From Sphingomonadaceae bacterium (GTDB lineage: Bacteria; Pseudomonadota; Alphaproteobacteria; Sphingomonadales; Sphingomonadaceae), in the NCBI GenBank assembly GCA_016742125.1, contig JACVCM010000003.1, forward strand, positions 1 to 64,000: a stretch of DNA of 64,000 bases, written 5' to 3'. The notes under the pieces were generated by a model that was not told the origin of the DNA, searched no databases, and worked only from the letters and a program-made list of their open reading frames with translations. The position numbers and the translations under genes are program-made. Each line of letters opens with the position of its first letter. The first letter of the stretch is position 1. This document shows positions 8,962-19,017 of the stretch, in pieces.

Positions 8962-9435
8962 TCAGGTCAATCGCCGCAAAATGCCCTCCGCCGCCTCAGT
9001 TACCTGTCTGAAAACGGCGTCGAACGCTTCAACGCTACCATGATAGGGATCGGGCACGGGCGTGCCTTCGTGGCCTGGCAAATGGTCCAGCAGCATCGAC
9101 AGTTTGGCCGTTCCGTCCGCTGGTCGCATCAGGGACAAATGCCTGAAATTGGCCTCATCCATCGCCAATATATGGTCGAAGCGATAGAAATCGTCGCGTG
9201 TAACCTGTCTTGCGCGAAAATGTCCGATGTCGATTCCGCCAAGGCGCTTTGCTACCGCCTGGGCGCGGCGGTCCGGAGCGTGGCCAATATGCCAGTCGCC
9301 GGTGCCGGCGGAATCAACCTTGATCGCAACGCCTTTGCGTTTTGCCGCCGCCCGCAATGCAGCCTCGGCCAGCGGCGAACGGCAGATATTGCCGAGACAG
9401 ACCATGAGAACGGAAACCGGTCTGGTGCTCTTCAT
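8962..9435 (-). CDS. Low-molecular-weight protein tyrosine phosphatase
   Basis: 157 residues. The P-loop CLGNICRS (C13-R19, CX5R) is at the N-terminus, with the general-acid motif DPYHG near residue 128, both diagnostic of the LMW-PTP fold. Cytoplasmic phosphotyrosine hydrolase. No tyrosine kinase gene is near, so the substrate is unknown. Confidence 0.88.
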   Translation of the reverse strand: MKSTRPVSVLMVCLGNICRSPLAEAALRAAAKRKGVAIKVDSAGTGDWHIGHAPDRRAQAVAKRLGGIDIGHFRARQVTRDDFYRFDHILAMDEANFRHLSLMRPADGTAKLSMLLDHLPGHEGTPVPDPYHGSVEAFDAVFRQVTEAAEGILRRLT

Positions 9436-9533
9436 CGAAACTCCGTTCAGTTGAAAGGCAATTCAGGTTGCGCCCACTTATCGTTCTGCTAGCCACGATG
9501 CAGCAAAGCGGCAACAGCCAAAGGGAGAGACAG

Positions 9534-11147
9534 GTGAACGGGACGGTTGATCAGGCAGAAATTACTCCGGAACCTGCTACCTCACCCCTTCCCGAAGCCA
9601 GCGGCTACAGCTGGTATGTACTGTGCGTGTTGGTCGTGGTATATATATTGAATTTCATCGACCGGCAGATTGTCAGCATCCTGGTCGTCGATATTCAGGC
9701 CGATCTTGGCCTGAGTAACGCCCAAATGGGTTTTCTCGGCGGTGCGGCCTTTGGCGTTTTTTACGCGTTGTTCGGCATCCCCCTCGGGCGGTTGGCCGAT
9801 AATTGGAACCGCACGAAGCTGCTGAGTATCGGACTTACGCTCTGGTCGGCAATGACGGTGGTATCTGGCTTTGCAAAAAACGGTGCGCAGCTTGGGCTCG
9901 CGCGCATGGGAGTCGGCATTGGCGAAGCGACGGCCAGCCCCTCGGCTTACTCGCTGATTTCCGACTATTTCCCGAAGCGCCAGCGCGCCACCGCACTCGC
10001 AATCTATTCGTCGGGGCTATATATCGGCGGCGGCGTATCGCTGTTCATCGGCGCGCTGATCAAGGAAAATTGGAACCTTGCCTATCCGGGCGGCGGTCCG
10101 TTGGGGCTGGTGGGCTGGCAGGCCGCATTTCTGGCGGTCGGTGCGCCGGGCTTGCTGGTGGCGTTGTGGGTACTCTCGCTGCGCGAACCCGCGCGCGGCG
10201 TCATGGATGGCACACCGGTGGCGATGTCGCCAACGCCGTTCAGCGATTTCCTGCACGATTTGTCGACAATCGTTCCACCCTTCACATTGATCGGCGCGAT
10301 GCGACGCGGTGTCGGAGCGTTGTCGCTGAATCTGCTAGCGGCGGCGATACTTGGCGGATTTGCCTATGTCATGATCGGCCTGACCGGAAACATCCCGCAA
10401 TGGTCGGCGGTCGCGGTCGGCTTTTACGCCGTCTTTTCATGGGCGACCAACTTGAAGTCTCGCGACCCGGCGACGTTTCAGCTTATCTGGGGCACACCGG
10501 CCTTCCTCTGCACCGCATTGGGTTACGGGCTGGTGGCGCTTGCATCCTATGGCCTTGCCTATTGGACCGCGCCTTATGCGGAGCTGGTCCTCAAGCTGCC
10601 CAAACAGGAATTGGCCTTCTGGCTTGGCGCATCGGGCGCGGCCAGCGGATTTCTGGGCGTTATCATGGGCGGACGGCTCGCCGATTATCTGCGCACGCGT
10701 AATCCGGCGGGACGCATTCTCGTCATCATGATCGGCGTGCTCGGACCGATCCTGCCGATCTGGATCGGCTTTACCACGACGAACCAAGCACTGTTCTACA
10801 TCATGAACTTTCTGGCCGGCGTCCTTGGCAGCTCTGCACTCGGCGCAGCAGCAGCAACCACGCAGGACCTCGTTCTGCCCCGCATGCGCGGCACGGCGAC
10901 GGCTGTATTCTTCCTCGCGACAACACTGATCGGGCTGGGTTTCGGTCCCTATCTGGTGGGCCAGATCGCCGACCTCATGGGAACGACGGTCGATGGCAAG
11001 CTTGTCGGCGACCTGCGGGCGGGGGTCATTGCCCTGATCGGCGTGGTGCCCATCGCGATGGCGCTGCTGATCTACGCCTATCGCGCTGTGCCAGCAGCTG
11101 AAGCGATGCTGCTCGACCGGGCACGGGCCGCTGGAGAAGCTGTTTAA
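9534..11147 (+). CDS. MFS transporter (spinster-like)
   Basis: 537 residues from GTG at 9534, which has AGGGAGAGA just upstream; the in-frame ATG at 9498 has no binding site. A soluble N-terminus leads to about 12-14 helices. The first helix pair carries ILNFIDRQIVSILV and the loop GRLADNWNRTKLL is the MFS motif-A region; helices 4-5 show SRG-free GEATASPSAYSLISDYFP, typical of the spinster/sugar phosphate-like branch. The insert around residues 215-330 is longer than usual. Substrate unknown. It precedes an acyl-CoA dehydrogenase gene by 77 bp. Confidence 0.75.
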   Translation: MNGTVDQAEITPEPATSPLPEASGYSWYVLCVLVVVYILNFIDRQIVSILVVDIQADLGLSNAQMGFLGGAAFGVFYALFGIPLGRLADNWNRTKLLSIGLTLWSAMTVVSGFAKNGAQLGLARMGVGIGEATASPSAYSLISDYFPKRQRATALAIYSSGLYIGGGVSLFIGALIKENWNLAYPGGGPLGLVGWQAAFLAVGAPGLLVALWVLSLREPARGVMDGTPVAMSPTPFSDFLHDLSTIVPPFTLIGAMRRGVGALSLNLLAAAILGGFAYVMIGLTGNIPQWSAVAVGFYAVFSWATNLKSRDPATFQLIWGTPAFLCTALGYGLVALASYGLAYWTAPYAELVLKLPKQELAFWLGASGAASGFLGVIMGGRLADYLRTRNPAGRILVIMIGVLGPILPIWIGFTTTNQALFYIMNFLAGVLGSSALGAAAATTQDLVLPRMRGTATAVFFLATTLIGLGFGPYLVGQIADLMGTTVDGKLVGDLRAGVIALIGVVPIAMALLIYAYRAVPAAEAMLLDRARAAGEAV

Positions 11148-11224
11148 TCGTGCGATTAAATTCCGCTTGACGCTTTTGTCAGGTTGCTGCCATTGAAGCC
11201 GCAACTGTCTGCAGGAGAGATACC

Positions 11225-12379
11225 ATGTCGCTCGATGTCATTCCGCGCACCGCCTATAACGAGGATCATGAGGCATTCCGTCAATCGGTGCGCCAGTTCC
11301 TGCAAAAGGAAGTCGCGCCCAACGCAAAGCAATGGCAGGAAGACGGCATCGTTCCCAAGGATATCTGGCCCAAGGCGGGTGCGGTGGGCATGCTCTGTCC
11401 CACCGTTCCGGAAGAATATGGCGGGCTAGGCCTCGACTTCGGCTATAACGCTATCGTCGATGAGGAGAGCGCCTATTATGGCGGCGCCGCGACCGGCTTC
11501 TCACTCCAGTCAGACATCGTCTGCAATTACATCATGTCCTATGGCAGCGAGGAGCAAAAGAAGCACTGGCTCCCCCGCCTTGTATCCGGCGAAACGATCA
11601 CCGCCATCGCGATGACCGAGCCAGGCACCGGTAGCGACCTTCAGGGAATGAAGGCGACCGCGAAAAAGGATGGCAATCATTATGTCATCAACGGATCCAA
11701 AACCTACATCACCAATGGCCAGAATGCCGACCTGATACTTGTCTGCGTCAAGACTGACACTGAAATCCAGCCTGCCTGGAAGGGCATGTCGATCGTGCTG
11801 GTCGAAGCAGACCGCGAAGGTTTCAAGCGCGGCCGGAACCTCGACAAGATCGGGATGGACGAAGCCGACACATCGGAACTGTTCTTTGAAGATGTCCGCG
11901 TACCGATGACCAATTGCCTTGGCGAAGAAGGCAAAGGCTTCATCTATCTCATGAGCGAGCTGCCGCAAGAGCGACTTTCAATTGCGGTATCGGCCATGGC
12001 GTCCAGCCAGAAGGCGTTCGATGAAACCGTCGCCTTTGCGCGCGACCGAAAGGTCTTCGGCAAGCCGTTGCTCGATTTCCAGAACACCCGTTTCGTACTG
12101 GCCGATCTGAAATCGAAGCTTCAGGTTGGCTGGGCCCATCTCGACTGGTGCCTCAACCGCCATTACAAGAAGGAGCTTACTGCCGAGGAAGGCGCGGCCG
12201 CCAAGCTCTGGCACACCGACCTGCAATGGGAAATTGTCGACAAATGCCTGCAGCTGCATGGTGGCGCAGGATATATGAACGAATATCCGATCGCGCGCAT
12301 GTGGCGCAGTGCACGCGTGACCCGGATTTTCGGTGGCACGAACGAGATCATGAAGGAACTGATCGGGCGGACATTGTAG
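11225..12379 (+). CDS. Acyl-CoA dehydrogenase
   Basis: 384 residues, with GCAGGAGAG before the ATG. The family layout is complete: N-terminal helical domain, the FAD-binding beta segment (IAMTEPGTGSDLQG, YITNGQ), and the C-terminal helical domain with QLHGGAGYMNEYP and RIFGGTNEIMKELI, where the substrate and FAD are enclosed. Likely the beta-oxidation or branched acyl-CoA step, cytoplasmic, passing electrons to ETF. Chain-length specificity is not readable. Confidence 0.9.
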   Translation: MSLDVIPRTAYNEDHEAFRQSVRQFLQKEVAPNAKQWQEDGIVPKDIWPKAGAVGMLCPTVPEEYGGLGLDFGYNAIVDEESAYYGGAATGFSLQSDIVCNYIMSYGSEEQKKHWLPRLVSGETITAIAMTEPGTGSDLQGMKATAKKDGNHYVINGSKTYITNGQNADLILVCVKTDTEIQPAWKGMSIVLVEADREGFKRGRNLDKIGMDEADTSELFFEDVRVPMTNCLGEEGKGFIYLMSELPQERLSIAVSAMASSQKAFDETVAFARDRKVFGKPLLDFQNTRFVLADLKSKLQVGWAHLDWCLNRHYKKELTAEEGAAAKLWHTDLQWEIVDKCLQLHGGAGYMNEYPIARMWRSARVTRIFGGTNEIMKELIGRTL

Positions 12380-12553
12380 ACCATTTTGCCGGGGCCGCCA
12401 TATTTTGCCACCCTGGACGTGTCTTAGAGCGCATATATTATGTGCTAAGGGTGTTCCGGGCATTATGAAAACGAGTTGAGCGCCAGTATTTCTGACATCC
12501 TGCCATCATGCTATATACCCGTAAAACTATTGCGGGGGGTGTCCGTACATGTA

Positions 12554-12569
12554 CATCGAACGTTCGATG
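12554..12569. promoter_or_regulatory. 16-bp perfect palindrome upstream of bciA
   Basis: CATCGAACGTTCGATG is a perfect inverted repeat ending 11 bp before the bciA start, immediately after a second short palindrome (GTACATGTAC). It is a candidate repressor or activator site. It is not a TGT-N12-ACA PpsR site. Confidence 0.4.
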
Positions 12570-12579
12570 AAGTAACAAT

Positions 12580-13599
12580 ATGGGCGGAGAGGTAACTGCA
12601 AATTTGTGGCGTCCGACGAATCTACTGATCGCTGGCGCAACCGGGACAATAGGTCGCGCCGTGGTTGGCGAAGCCTTGTCGAGGGGATACAGAGTTACCT
12701 GCCTTGCAAGGTCACATAGGACGATATCAACGGGTTCTACTGCATTTGCATCGCGCCGAATCTCTCCTGTAACAGAAACCCGTATCGTCGATTTTGCGGA
12801 TCCCGCCTCCCTGTTGCGAGACGGCTTTCGACAAGATCGGTTCGATGCAGTCATCTCCTGCATGGCATCGCGCACCGGCGTTCCCAAGGATGCCTGGGAA
12901 GTCGATTATGAGGCACAACTCAACCTGCTGACAGCAGCAAAGTCGGCAAATGTTGGTCGGATGATATTATTGTCGGCGATCTGCGTACAGAGGCCATTGC
13001 TCGCATTCCAGAAAGCTAAACTCGCCTTCGAAGAAAAGCTGGTCGGGTCCAGTATAGACTATTCGATCGTCAGACCGACGGCATTCTTCAAATCGCTGTC
13101 GGGACAGGTCGAGCGGGTGAAGAGGGGCAAGCCATTTCTGCTTTTCGGGAATGGCGAGCTGACGGCCTGCAAACCTATCAGTGACAAAGATCTGGCGCAT
13201 TATATAATCGACTGCGTCGAGCAGGACGGACGGAAGAACAGGATATTGCCCATCGGGGGTCCAGGAGAGGCAGTTACGCCAAGGCAACAAGGCGAGATGC
13301 TTTTTTCGCTTCTGGGGAGAGAGCCTCGATTTCGACATATTCCACTCGCACTGATCGATGCGATCATTGCCGGACTGAACCTTGCGGGGAAGTTCATACC
13401 CAAGGCCGCCCCAAAGGCAGAGCTTGCCAAAATCGGGCGATATTATGCAACTGAGTCGATGCTCGTGCTGGACCCCGAAACCGGCGCATATGGTGCAACT
13501 GCAACGCCATCGACCGGGTCGGACACACTCGCCGAGCACTATGCGAATTTGTTGGGCGGCAAGACGCAAAACGAGCGGGGAGATCACACCGTTTTTTGA
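12580..13599 (+). CDS. bciA: Divinyl (proto)chlorophyllide 8-vinyl reductase
   Basis: 339 residues of the NADPH-dependent atypical SDR family. The dinucleotide motif GATGTIGRAV lies at residues ~19-28. BciA/plant DVR signatures are seen: VDYEAQLNLLTAAK, SSIDYSIVRPTAFFKSLSGQV and KPFLLFGNGELTACKPIS. The enzyme reduces the C8 vinyl group of divinyl chlorophyllide intermediates. It lies 16 kb from the other bch genes, next to a DUF3422 gene and the cytochrome c, at one edge of the cluster. Only a weak ribosome site precedes the ATG. Confidence 0.85.
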   Translation: MGGEVTANLWRPTNLLIAGATGTIGRAVVGEALSRGYRVTCLARSHRTISTGSTAFASRRISPVTETRIVDFADPASLLRDGFRQDRFDAVISCMASRTGVPKDAWEVDYEAQLNLLTAAKSANVGRMILLSAICVQRPLLAFQKAKLAFEEKLVGSSIDYSIVRPTAFFKSLSGQVERVKRGKPFLLFGNGELTACKPISDKDLAHYIIDCVEQDGRKNRILPIGGPGEAVTPRQQGEMLFSLLGREPRFRHIPLALIDAIIAGLNLAGKFIPKAAPKAELAKIGRYYATESMLVLDPETGAYGATATPSTGSDTLAEHYANLLGGKTQNERGDHTVF

Positions 13600-13642
13600 C
13601 ACAAATGCTGGACAATTGCTTGTTTTTGACAGATGATTTCTC

Positions 13643-14929
13643 ATGAGTTTTACCGAGCATCCGCTACGTCGATGGGCCGTCGACGAAATGCGCCTCAGGC
13701 GGTTTGCACCAGTCGGCAATAGCTGCGATATCTATCAGGTCGTTCGCCTTATCGAACATGCAGAACGCGGTGCCGAAGATTTGTGGCTTATCAACCGAAA
13801 GCCGGAATTCGACGAGTGGAACCTCGCCACAAAGCACGGATCGGCACATACAAAATCGGGCATCCATTTCCTGTGGGAGCGGCACACCGAGGCGACAACA
13901 ATCACCCTCATTTTTCCGACCGAGGTACCCGACGTCGAGCGAATGCCATATATCCGATGGATGGAAGAATGGCCGGGCGGTGTCGTTCGCGCAACGCACA
14001 TTCTCGTCATTCCCGACGACCGGAACATCGAAAGCCACCTCTCGCATTTCGGAATTTCCGCCCAGGAAATGGTCTGCTGCGATATCAACGCCGGGCTTCG
14101 CATCTGGTCGGACTTCAGCATCCATGGCGACGGCTATGGACGGCTATTGGTGTTGGCAGGCGACGTCGGCGACGGGGAGCGTGGGCGCATCGTTCAGCGG
14201 GTGCAGGAATTGGGGAATTACCGTAATCTCGCGTTGCTGGGTTTCCCCACTGTGCAGGAATATGGCCCTCAGGTCGACCTGCTGGAGCGTAAGCTGTCAG
14301 AGCATGCACGGCGCGTTGCCCTCACCGAGGAAGACGATGAAATATTGCTCAACGATCTGGCGGCGATATCGTCCGAACTTGAATTGATACGGTCGGCAAC
14401 GGGTTTCCGCCTGAGCGCGACAGCAGCCTATGCCGAAGTGGCAGCGGACAGACTCGCCTCGCTCGACATCAAACCAGTGGCTAATTACCAAAGTTTGAAG
14501 GATTTTACAGAGCGAAGGCTGGTACCGGCGACGCGGACATGCTCGGTCTTCCGGACGCGGCTGAGCCATATTGCCGAACGCATTGCGGGCGTCATGCACA
14601 CGCTCGACGTTCGCTTCGACAGCAGGATCAAGGCCCAGAATCTGGGCCTCATGCAAAGCATGGAACGATCGACGCAATTGCAACTGCGGCTTCAGACTTT
14701 GGTGGAAGGCTTATCGGTCATCGCGGCGGCCTATTATCTTGTTGGCCTGATCGGCTATATCGCGAAAGGCGTCGCGGCATTTCCATCGGGTTCACGATCA
14801 GACCTGTTCGTTGGCGCCGTCACCTTTCCCGTGATTCTCGTCATATACTTGTTCGTGCGCTATTTGCGGAACAAAGTTCTGAATGAGACGGGAGAGGAAA
14901 ATGCCCGTATTGCCGAAAGACCCAATTGA
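13643..14929 (+). CDS. DUF3422 membrane protein
   Basis: 428 residues. A long soluble N-terminal region contains the DUF3422 patterns (LRRFAPVGNSCDIYQ, SGIHFLWERHTEATT, LLGFPTVQEYGPQVDLLE), followed by predicted coiled-coil helices (~245-345) and two membrane helices near the C-terminus (~358-378 and ~390-410). The CorA-like layout of soluble domain plus two C-terminal helices suggests an inner-membrane oligomer, but no function is established. It sits 43 bp after bciA on the same strand. Confidence 0.75.
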   Translation: MSFTEHPLRRWAVDEMRLRRFAPVGNSCDIYQVVRLIEHAERGAEDLWLINRKPEFDEWNLATKHGSAHTKSGIHFLWERHTEATTITLIFPTEVPDVERMPYIRWMEEWPGGVVRATHILVIPDDRNIESHLSHFGISAQEMVCCDINAGLRIWSDFSIHGDGYGRLLVLAGDVGDGERGRIVQRVQELGNYRNLALLGFPTVQEYGPQVDLLERKLSEHARRVALTEEDDEILLNDLAAISSELELIRSATGFRLSATAAYAEVAADRLASLDIKPVANYQSLKDFTERRLVPATRTCSVFRTRLSHIAERIAGVMHTLDVRFDSRIKAQNLGLMQSMERSTQLQLRLQTLVEGLSVIAAAYYLVGLIGYIAKGVAAFPSGSRSDLFVGAVTFPVILVIYLFVRYLRNKVLNETGEENARIAERPN

Positions 14930-15034
14930 AACATATTCGGCTTTCAATCGGCTCAGAACTGCGATAAGTCCGGACCAGGGTTGGAGACGTAAAATATTGA
15001 CTATGCTGTCAATTGGCACGGGATAGGAGAGACT

Positions 15035-15568
15035 ATGGTGAAAACGAAAACTTTGGCTAGCGTAGCGGCGCTATCGGCCCTTTTAGCCGCTTGCTCGGGC
15101 GGCTCGGATAGCAGTGAACCCGAAAAGACCGCCGAGGCGGCAGCTCCTGCCGCAGCGCCGGCAGCTGCACCTGCTGCGGCACCTGCGCCCGCACCGGCTG
15201 ATGCAGGCCCACCTGCGGCAACCGACGTCACGACACTGGACGGCACCACTTTCGCCAGCTTCACGGGCAACGCAGCGGCTGGCAAACTTGTGTTTGCACA
15301 ATGCCGTACCTGCCATGTTACCGACGCCGGTGTAAACAAGACCGGACCCTCGCTCAACGGGATCATCGGTCGGACGGCGGGCTCGGTACCCGGATTTAAT
15401 TATTCACCCGCCAATAAGGGCAGCGGCATCGTTTTCACCAAAGAAAAGCTGTTCCAGTATCTGGAAAAGCCACAACGGGTCATTCCGAAAACAAAGATGA
15501 TTTTCGCCGGTATTCCGGATGCGCAGAAGCGTGCGGACGTAATAGCCTATTTGGAAACCCCCAGCTGA
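15035..15568 (+). CDS. Lipoprotein c-type cytochrome (class I)
   Basis: 177 residues. A lipoprotein signal ends at LLAAC (lipidated C20). Residues ~33-66 are an Ala/Pro-rich linker. The heme domain has CRTCH at 90-94 (covalent heme and His ligand) and KTKMIFAGI, giving M155 as sixth ligand, as in cytochromes c2/c552. It is therefore a membrane-tethered periplasmic electron carrier. Because the reaction-centre operon has no pufC, this protein is a candidate donor to the photo-oxidized special pair, but a role in respiration is equally possible. AGGAGA precedes the ATG. A strong bidirectional terminator follows. Confidence 0.85.
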   Translation: MVKTKTLASVAALSALLAACSGGSDSSEPEKTAEAAAPAAAPAAAPAAAPAPAPADAGPPAATDVTTLDGTTFASFTGNAAAGKLVFAQCRTCHVTDAGVNKTGPSLNGIIGRTAGSVPGFNYSPANKGSGIVFTKEKLFQYLEKPQRVIPKTKMIFAGIPDAQKRADVIAYLETPS

Positions 15569-15588
15569 TTATAGTGCCATAGCTACGC

Positions 15589-15619
15589 AAAAAGGCCGGG
15601 CTTTCACCCGGCCTTTTTT
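15589..15619. terminator. Bidirectional terminator between cytochrome c and hemA
   Basis: A perfect GGCCGGG/CCCGGCC stem with a six-base loop, flanked by an A-run on the left and a T-run on the right, can stop transcription from both convergent genes. Confidence 0.85.
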
Positions 15620-15636
15620 GTTGCGACCCGTTGGGG

Positions 15637-16857
15637 CTATGCTGCCATGTCCCGCCGCGCCAGCGCGCATTGCGACCATATTTCGCTGAGCGCGGTCAAC
15701 AGCCGGTCGATATCGCCATCGCTATGAACAGGTGACGGCGTGATCCGGAGCCGTTCGGTTCCCCGCGGGACCGTCGGATAGTTGATGGGCTGCACATATA
15801 TGCCGTGATTGTCCATCAGCCAGTCGCTGATAAATTTGCACTTATGCGCGTCGCCAACCATGACCGGAATGATATGGCTTGGATTGGGTATGTGCGGAAT
15901 GCCCATGCGGTCAAGCGCGCCACGCACTTTAGCCACACGTTCCTGATGCATATTTCGTTCAACCTGGCTTTCTTTAAGGTGCCTGATGCTGGCGCATGCG
16001 CCTGCCGCAACTGCAGGCGGAATCGCTGTCGAGAAAATGAAACCACTGGCAAAGGTGCGCACAAAATCGCAGAGGTCACGTGAAGCGGCGATATAGCCGC
16101 CCATCACGCCGAACGCTTTGCCAAGCGTACCTTCGATCACTGTGATACGGTCCATCAGCCCTTCCCGCTCGGCGACGCCACCACCGCGTGGGCCGTAAAG
16201 GCCGACTGCATGCACCTCGTCGATGTAACTCATCGCATTATGCCGCTCGCACACATCGAGGATTTCGGCGATCGGCGCAATGTCGCCATCCATCGAATAT
16301 ACGCTTTCAAAGGCCACCAGCTTGGCTCGGTCAGGGTCTAGATCAGCGAGTTTGCGGTCAAGATCGTCGGGCGAATTATGTTCGAATACCATACGTTCGG
16401 CGCGGCTGTGGCGGATGCCCTCAATCATTGACGCATGATTGAGGGCGTCGGACAGCACCATGCAGTTCGGGATTTTCGCCGCCAATGTGCCGAGCGCTGC
16501 CCAGTTGGAAACATAACCGGAGGTGAAAAGCAGTGCGTCCTCCTTGTGGTGCAAGTCCGCCAGTTCGGCTTCGAGCAAGACATGGTGGTGATTGGTGCCG
16601 GAGATGTTTCGGGTACCGCCGGCACCTGCCCCGCATTCGTCAATCACGCGATGCATCGCGTCCAGCACTTTCGGATGCTGCCCCATGCCGAGATAGTCGT
16701 TCGAGCACCACACGGTGACATCCATTGTCCCGCCATCGACATAGCGCTTGGCATAAGGGAAGGAACCAGCCTTGCGCTCGATTTCGGCAAAAACCCTGTA
16801 ACGCCCCTCTTCTCGAACGGCGGCCAGTTCGTTGCCAAAAAATGCCTCATAGTTCAT
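15637..16857 (-). CDS. hemA: 5-aminolevulinate synthase
   Basis: 406 residues, the usual length of alphaproteobacterial ALA synthase. Motifs: MNYEAFF at the N-terminus, [35 protein letters not shown], and [14 protein letters not shown] with the PLP lysine. It condenses glycine and succinyl-CoA, the first step toward heme and bacteriochlorophyll, in the cytoplasm. It is the last gene of the bchF-hemA operon, 2 bp after puhE. Confidence 0.95.
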   Translation of the reverse strand: MNYEAFFGNELAAVREEGRYRVFAEIERKAGSFPYAKRYVDGGTMDVTVWCSNDYLGMGQHPKVLDAMHRVIDECGAGAGGTRNISGTNHHHVLLEAELADLHHKEDALLFTSGYVSNWAALGTLAAKIPNCMVLSDALNHASMIEGIRHSRAERMVFEHNSPDDLDRKLADLDPDRAKLVAFESVYSMDGDIAPIAEILDVCERHNAMSYIDEVHAVGLYGPRGGGVAEREGLMDRITVIEGTLGKAFGVMGGYIAASRDLCDFVRTFASGFIFSTAIPPAVAAGACASIRHLKESQVERNMHQERVAKVRGALDRMGIPHIPNPSHIIPVMVGDAHKCKFISDWLMDNHGIYVQPINYPTVPRGTERLRITPSPVHSDGDIDRLLTALSEIWSQCALARRDMAA

Positions 16858-16859
16858 GG

Positions 16860-17651
16860 TTACACTCCCTCTCCAAATTCTTTTCTATCGTTTGTGCCCA
16901 GCGCCCAGCCCCACAATGCGGAATCGCGAAAGGGGACGGCGAGAAAGATATGTTCTAAAGCTGCCAGCAGCGACAGGCAGCAAAGCAACCCGGCCTGTAC
17001 CGTCTCATGAGGCGAGACCGCGCTTTTTGCTTCGAAGCCAAGCCACAATGCCAGCCCTGTAATCGTAGCAATCGACAGCGCCAGTATCGGACGCAGCTTC
17101 CTGGGTCCGAAATAGCTTTTGAGATAGCTCAAATGCGCGGGCAGCATTTCGTCGCTGAGATTTGGGACACCGCGATAGATGTTCAGTTTCGATGACAGCC
17201 GGAATATCAGTAGCAAGGCGAAAGCGTAAGCGCCGGTCGGATTGGCAGTCACCGCAGCCAGCGACAGCAATAGGCCGGCTGTCATAGCAAGGGCGACTTC
17301 ATGGTGGATTAAGGCCATCGTTGCGAGACTGAATCGCTGCCACCCCTTGGCACCATCCGGGCAAGGGGTCCGGTGAGAGCCGGTCACGGCACCTGTCAGA
17401 AAACTGATTTCATGCCAGCTCCAGATCAGCAAACCGCCTAGAAACGATACGTAACTGGCCCAGACGGCCGTCGAATGCGCCGTGACGATGATGAGACCGA
17501 GACCGGTGAAGGCACAGACGCACGCGATCACCAACGCGCGTCCAAAGGATTGCCGCAGCCGGTGATTGATGATCGCCACCAATCCCGTGCTGACGAACCA
17601 CAATATCGTTACGACCACAAAGGGCAGTACAAGGCCTGGGGTTCCTACCAT
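16860..17651 (-). CDS. puhE: Photosynthetic complex assembly protein PuhE (DUF3623)
   Basis: 263 residues with about seven or eight membrane helices. Family marks include [26 protein letters not shown]-type helices and [25 protein letters not shown]. In Rhodobacter, PuhE modulates reaction-centre and bacteriochlorophyll levels; the mechanism is unknown. The start overlaps the acsF stop by 7 bp, and hemA follows after 2 bp. Confidence 0.9.
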   Translation of the reverse strand: MVGTPGLVLPFVVVTILWFVSTGLVAIINHRLRQSFGRALVIACVCAFTGLGLIIVTAHSTAVWASYVSFLGGLLIWSWHEISFLTGAVTGSHRTPCPDGAKGWQRFSLATMALIHHEVALAMTAGLLLSLAAVTANPTGAYAFALLLIFRLSSKLNIYRGVPNLSDEMLPAHLSYLKSYFGPRKLRPILALSIATITGLALWLGFEAKSAVSPHETVQAGLLCCLSLLAALEHIFLAVPFRDSALWGWALGTNDRKEFGEGV

Positions 17652-18721
17652 GCCGGCTGCAATCTGACACTGTGTGGTAGTTCATTGGCGCGTGGCGTCA
17701 TGAAATACATGCGTGCGAAGGCAAGCCCGGCTTTGGCCATATGCCCAGCCCGACCAATCGCACCGCCGATACCACCCCGTGCCTTTGCATCCTCGATACC
17801 GACAGATGCGAGGCGCAGGTCCTCCATCGCATTTCGGAAACGGGGATCTTCGGTGTCGAGTTCGATGGGGAACACCTGACGGCTGATCGCCGTGCAGATT
17901 GAAAAAACTTCATAGCCATAATCGGCAGGATCCACACCTAAGGCTTTATGGAACACCGGTCGGTTATGGTCGCGGACATACATGGTCGCGTATACCGACA
18001 GCAGGAAGAAGCGGATCCATAACCGGTTAAGCCCGGTCAGCAATTTGGGATCGGCCCTCATCAGTAACGCAAATGCCTCGCCATGCCGGAACTCGTCATT
18101 GCACCAATCGTGAAACCAGTCGAAAATCGGATGGAATTTATTCTGCGGATTGCGCTGTAACTGCCGGAAAATCGTAATGTAGCGGGCGTAACCGATCTTT
18201 TCGGAGAGATAGACGGCGTAAAAAATGAATTTTGGTTTGAAGAAGGTATATTTCTTGGTCTTGGTCAGGAAGCTGAGGTCGATGCCAATCCCGGCGCCCT
18301 TCAGCGTTTCGTTGATAAACCCTGCATGACGGCTCTCATCGCGAGCAAGCAGCTTGAACAGCCGCTTCATATCGGGATTTTTCGTCCGCTTGGCGATTTC
18401 GGCATAAAGAATGCAGCCGGAGAATTCGGATGTCAGCGAACTGGCCAGAAAGTCGATAAATTCCGCCTGCAATTCGGGTTCGAGCTTTTCGATCACACCT
18501 TCGAACGCCGGGGTCTTGCGGAAATGATGCCGGTTGCGGTCATCTTCCATCTCCGCCATCAGGTCTTCCCATTCGGCTCGAACAGGCGATACATCTATGC
18601 GATCCATCGCGGCAAAATCGGTGGTGTAAAAGCGCGGACTCAGAACTGTTTCCTGCCGCGCGATGGCCAATGTATCATGCCGGGCAGCAAGGGGGTTGGC
18701 GATATTGGCTGGCGCGTTCAT
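17645..18721 (-). CDS. acsF: Mg-protoporphyrin IX monomethyl ester aerobic cyclase
   Basis: 358 residues from the ATG at 18721; longer readings extend into the upstream gene and lack homology. The diiron oxygenase pattern is seen as paired ExxH motifs: DESRHAGF and [10 protein letters not shown], with earlier ligand glutamates near [10 protein letters not shown]. It uses O2 to form the isocyclic ring E. The oxygen-independent alternative bchE is not in the window, in line with an aerobic lifestyle. Start and upstream stop overlap (TAATG). Confidence 0.95.
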   Translation of the reverse strand: MNAPANIANPLAARHDTLAIARQETVLSPRFYTTDFAAMDRIDVSPVRAEWEDLMAEMEDDRNRHHFRKTPAFEGVIEKLEPELQAEFIDFLASSLTSEFSGCILYAEIAKRTKNPDMKRLFKLLARDESRHAGFINETLKGAGIGIDLSFLTKTKKYTFFKPKFIFYAVYLSEKIGYARYITIFRQLQRNPQNKFHPIFDWFHDWCNDEFRHGEAFALLMRADPKLLTGLNRLWIRFFLLSVYATMYVRDHNRPVFHKALGVDPADYGYEVFSICTAISRQVFPIELDTEDPRFRNAMEDLRLASVGIEDAKARGGIGGAIGRAGHMAKAGLAFARMYFMTPRANELPHSVRLQPAW

Positions 18722-19017
18722 TAGAGCCTCCCTGGCGTGAAACTGACTTCGTACAATTCGGCAAGCTCGAAATTGCTTGCAAATTTCGTCCACGCCCGAC
18801 GAAGCAGTCCGGCGCGGCACACGGTGGCATGGCGGTGAAGGACAATGCTCTCGCCAAATGCGACGGCAATCGGATCTCCATGCACCCGAACGCGGTCGCC
18901 AGGCTCTATTGTGATATCGCCGTCGAGTTCGACATGGGCGTGAAAATGCTCCGCGCTTTGCTCGACCTCGATCCGGCAAGGCGTTTCAAAGGATTCAGAT
19001 GAAAACAACCCGGTCAT
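18721..19017 (-). CDS. Small conserved-looking protein between puhC and acsF
   Basis: 98 residues starting at the ATG at 19017, which overlaps the puhC stop (ATGA); the stop overlaps the acsF start (TAATG). This double coupling means it is a real gene. It reads as a small beta-rich protein ([25 protein letters not shown]), perhaps an OB- or Tudor-like barrel, ending in [22 protein letters not shown] do not recognise a named family. Position between assembly factor PuhC and the cyclase suggests a role in assembly or cyclase function. Confidence 0.8.
   Translation of the reverse strand: MTGLFSSESFETPCRIEVEQSAEHFHAHVELDGDITIEPGDRVRVHGDPIAVAFGESIVLHRHATVCRAGLLRRAWTKFASNFELAELYEVSFTPGRL

Noticed and set aside
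14997..15012. TTGAC-N6-GTCAA upstream of cytochrome c as promoter
   Set aside because: A -10 at correct distance would overlap the ribosome site; it may be only a chance palindrome.
18722..18979. N-terminal extension of acsF
   Set aside because: It overlaps the coupled small gene; AcsF similarity begins at 18721.
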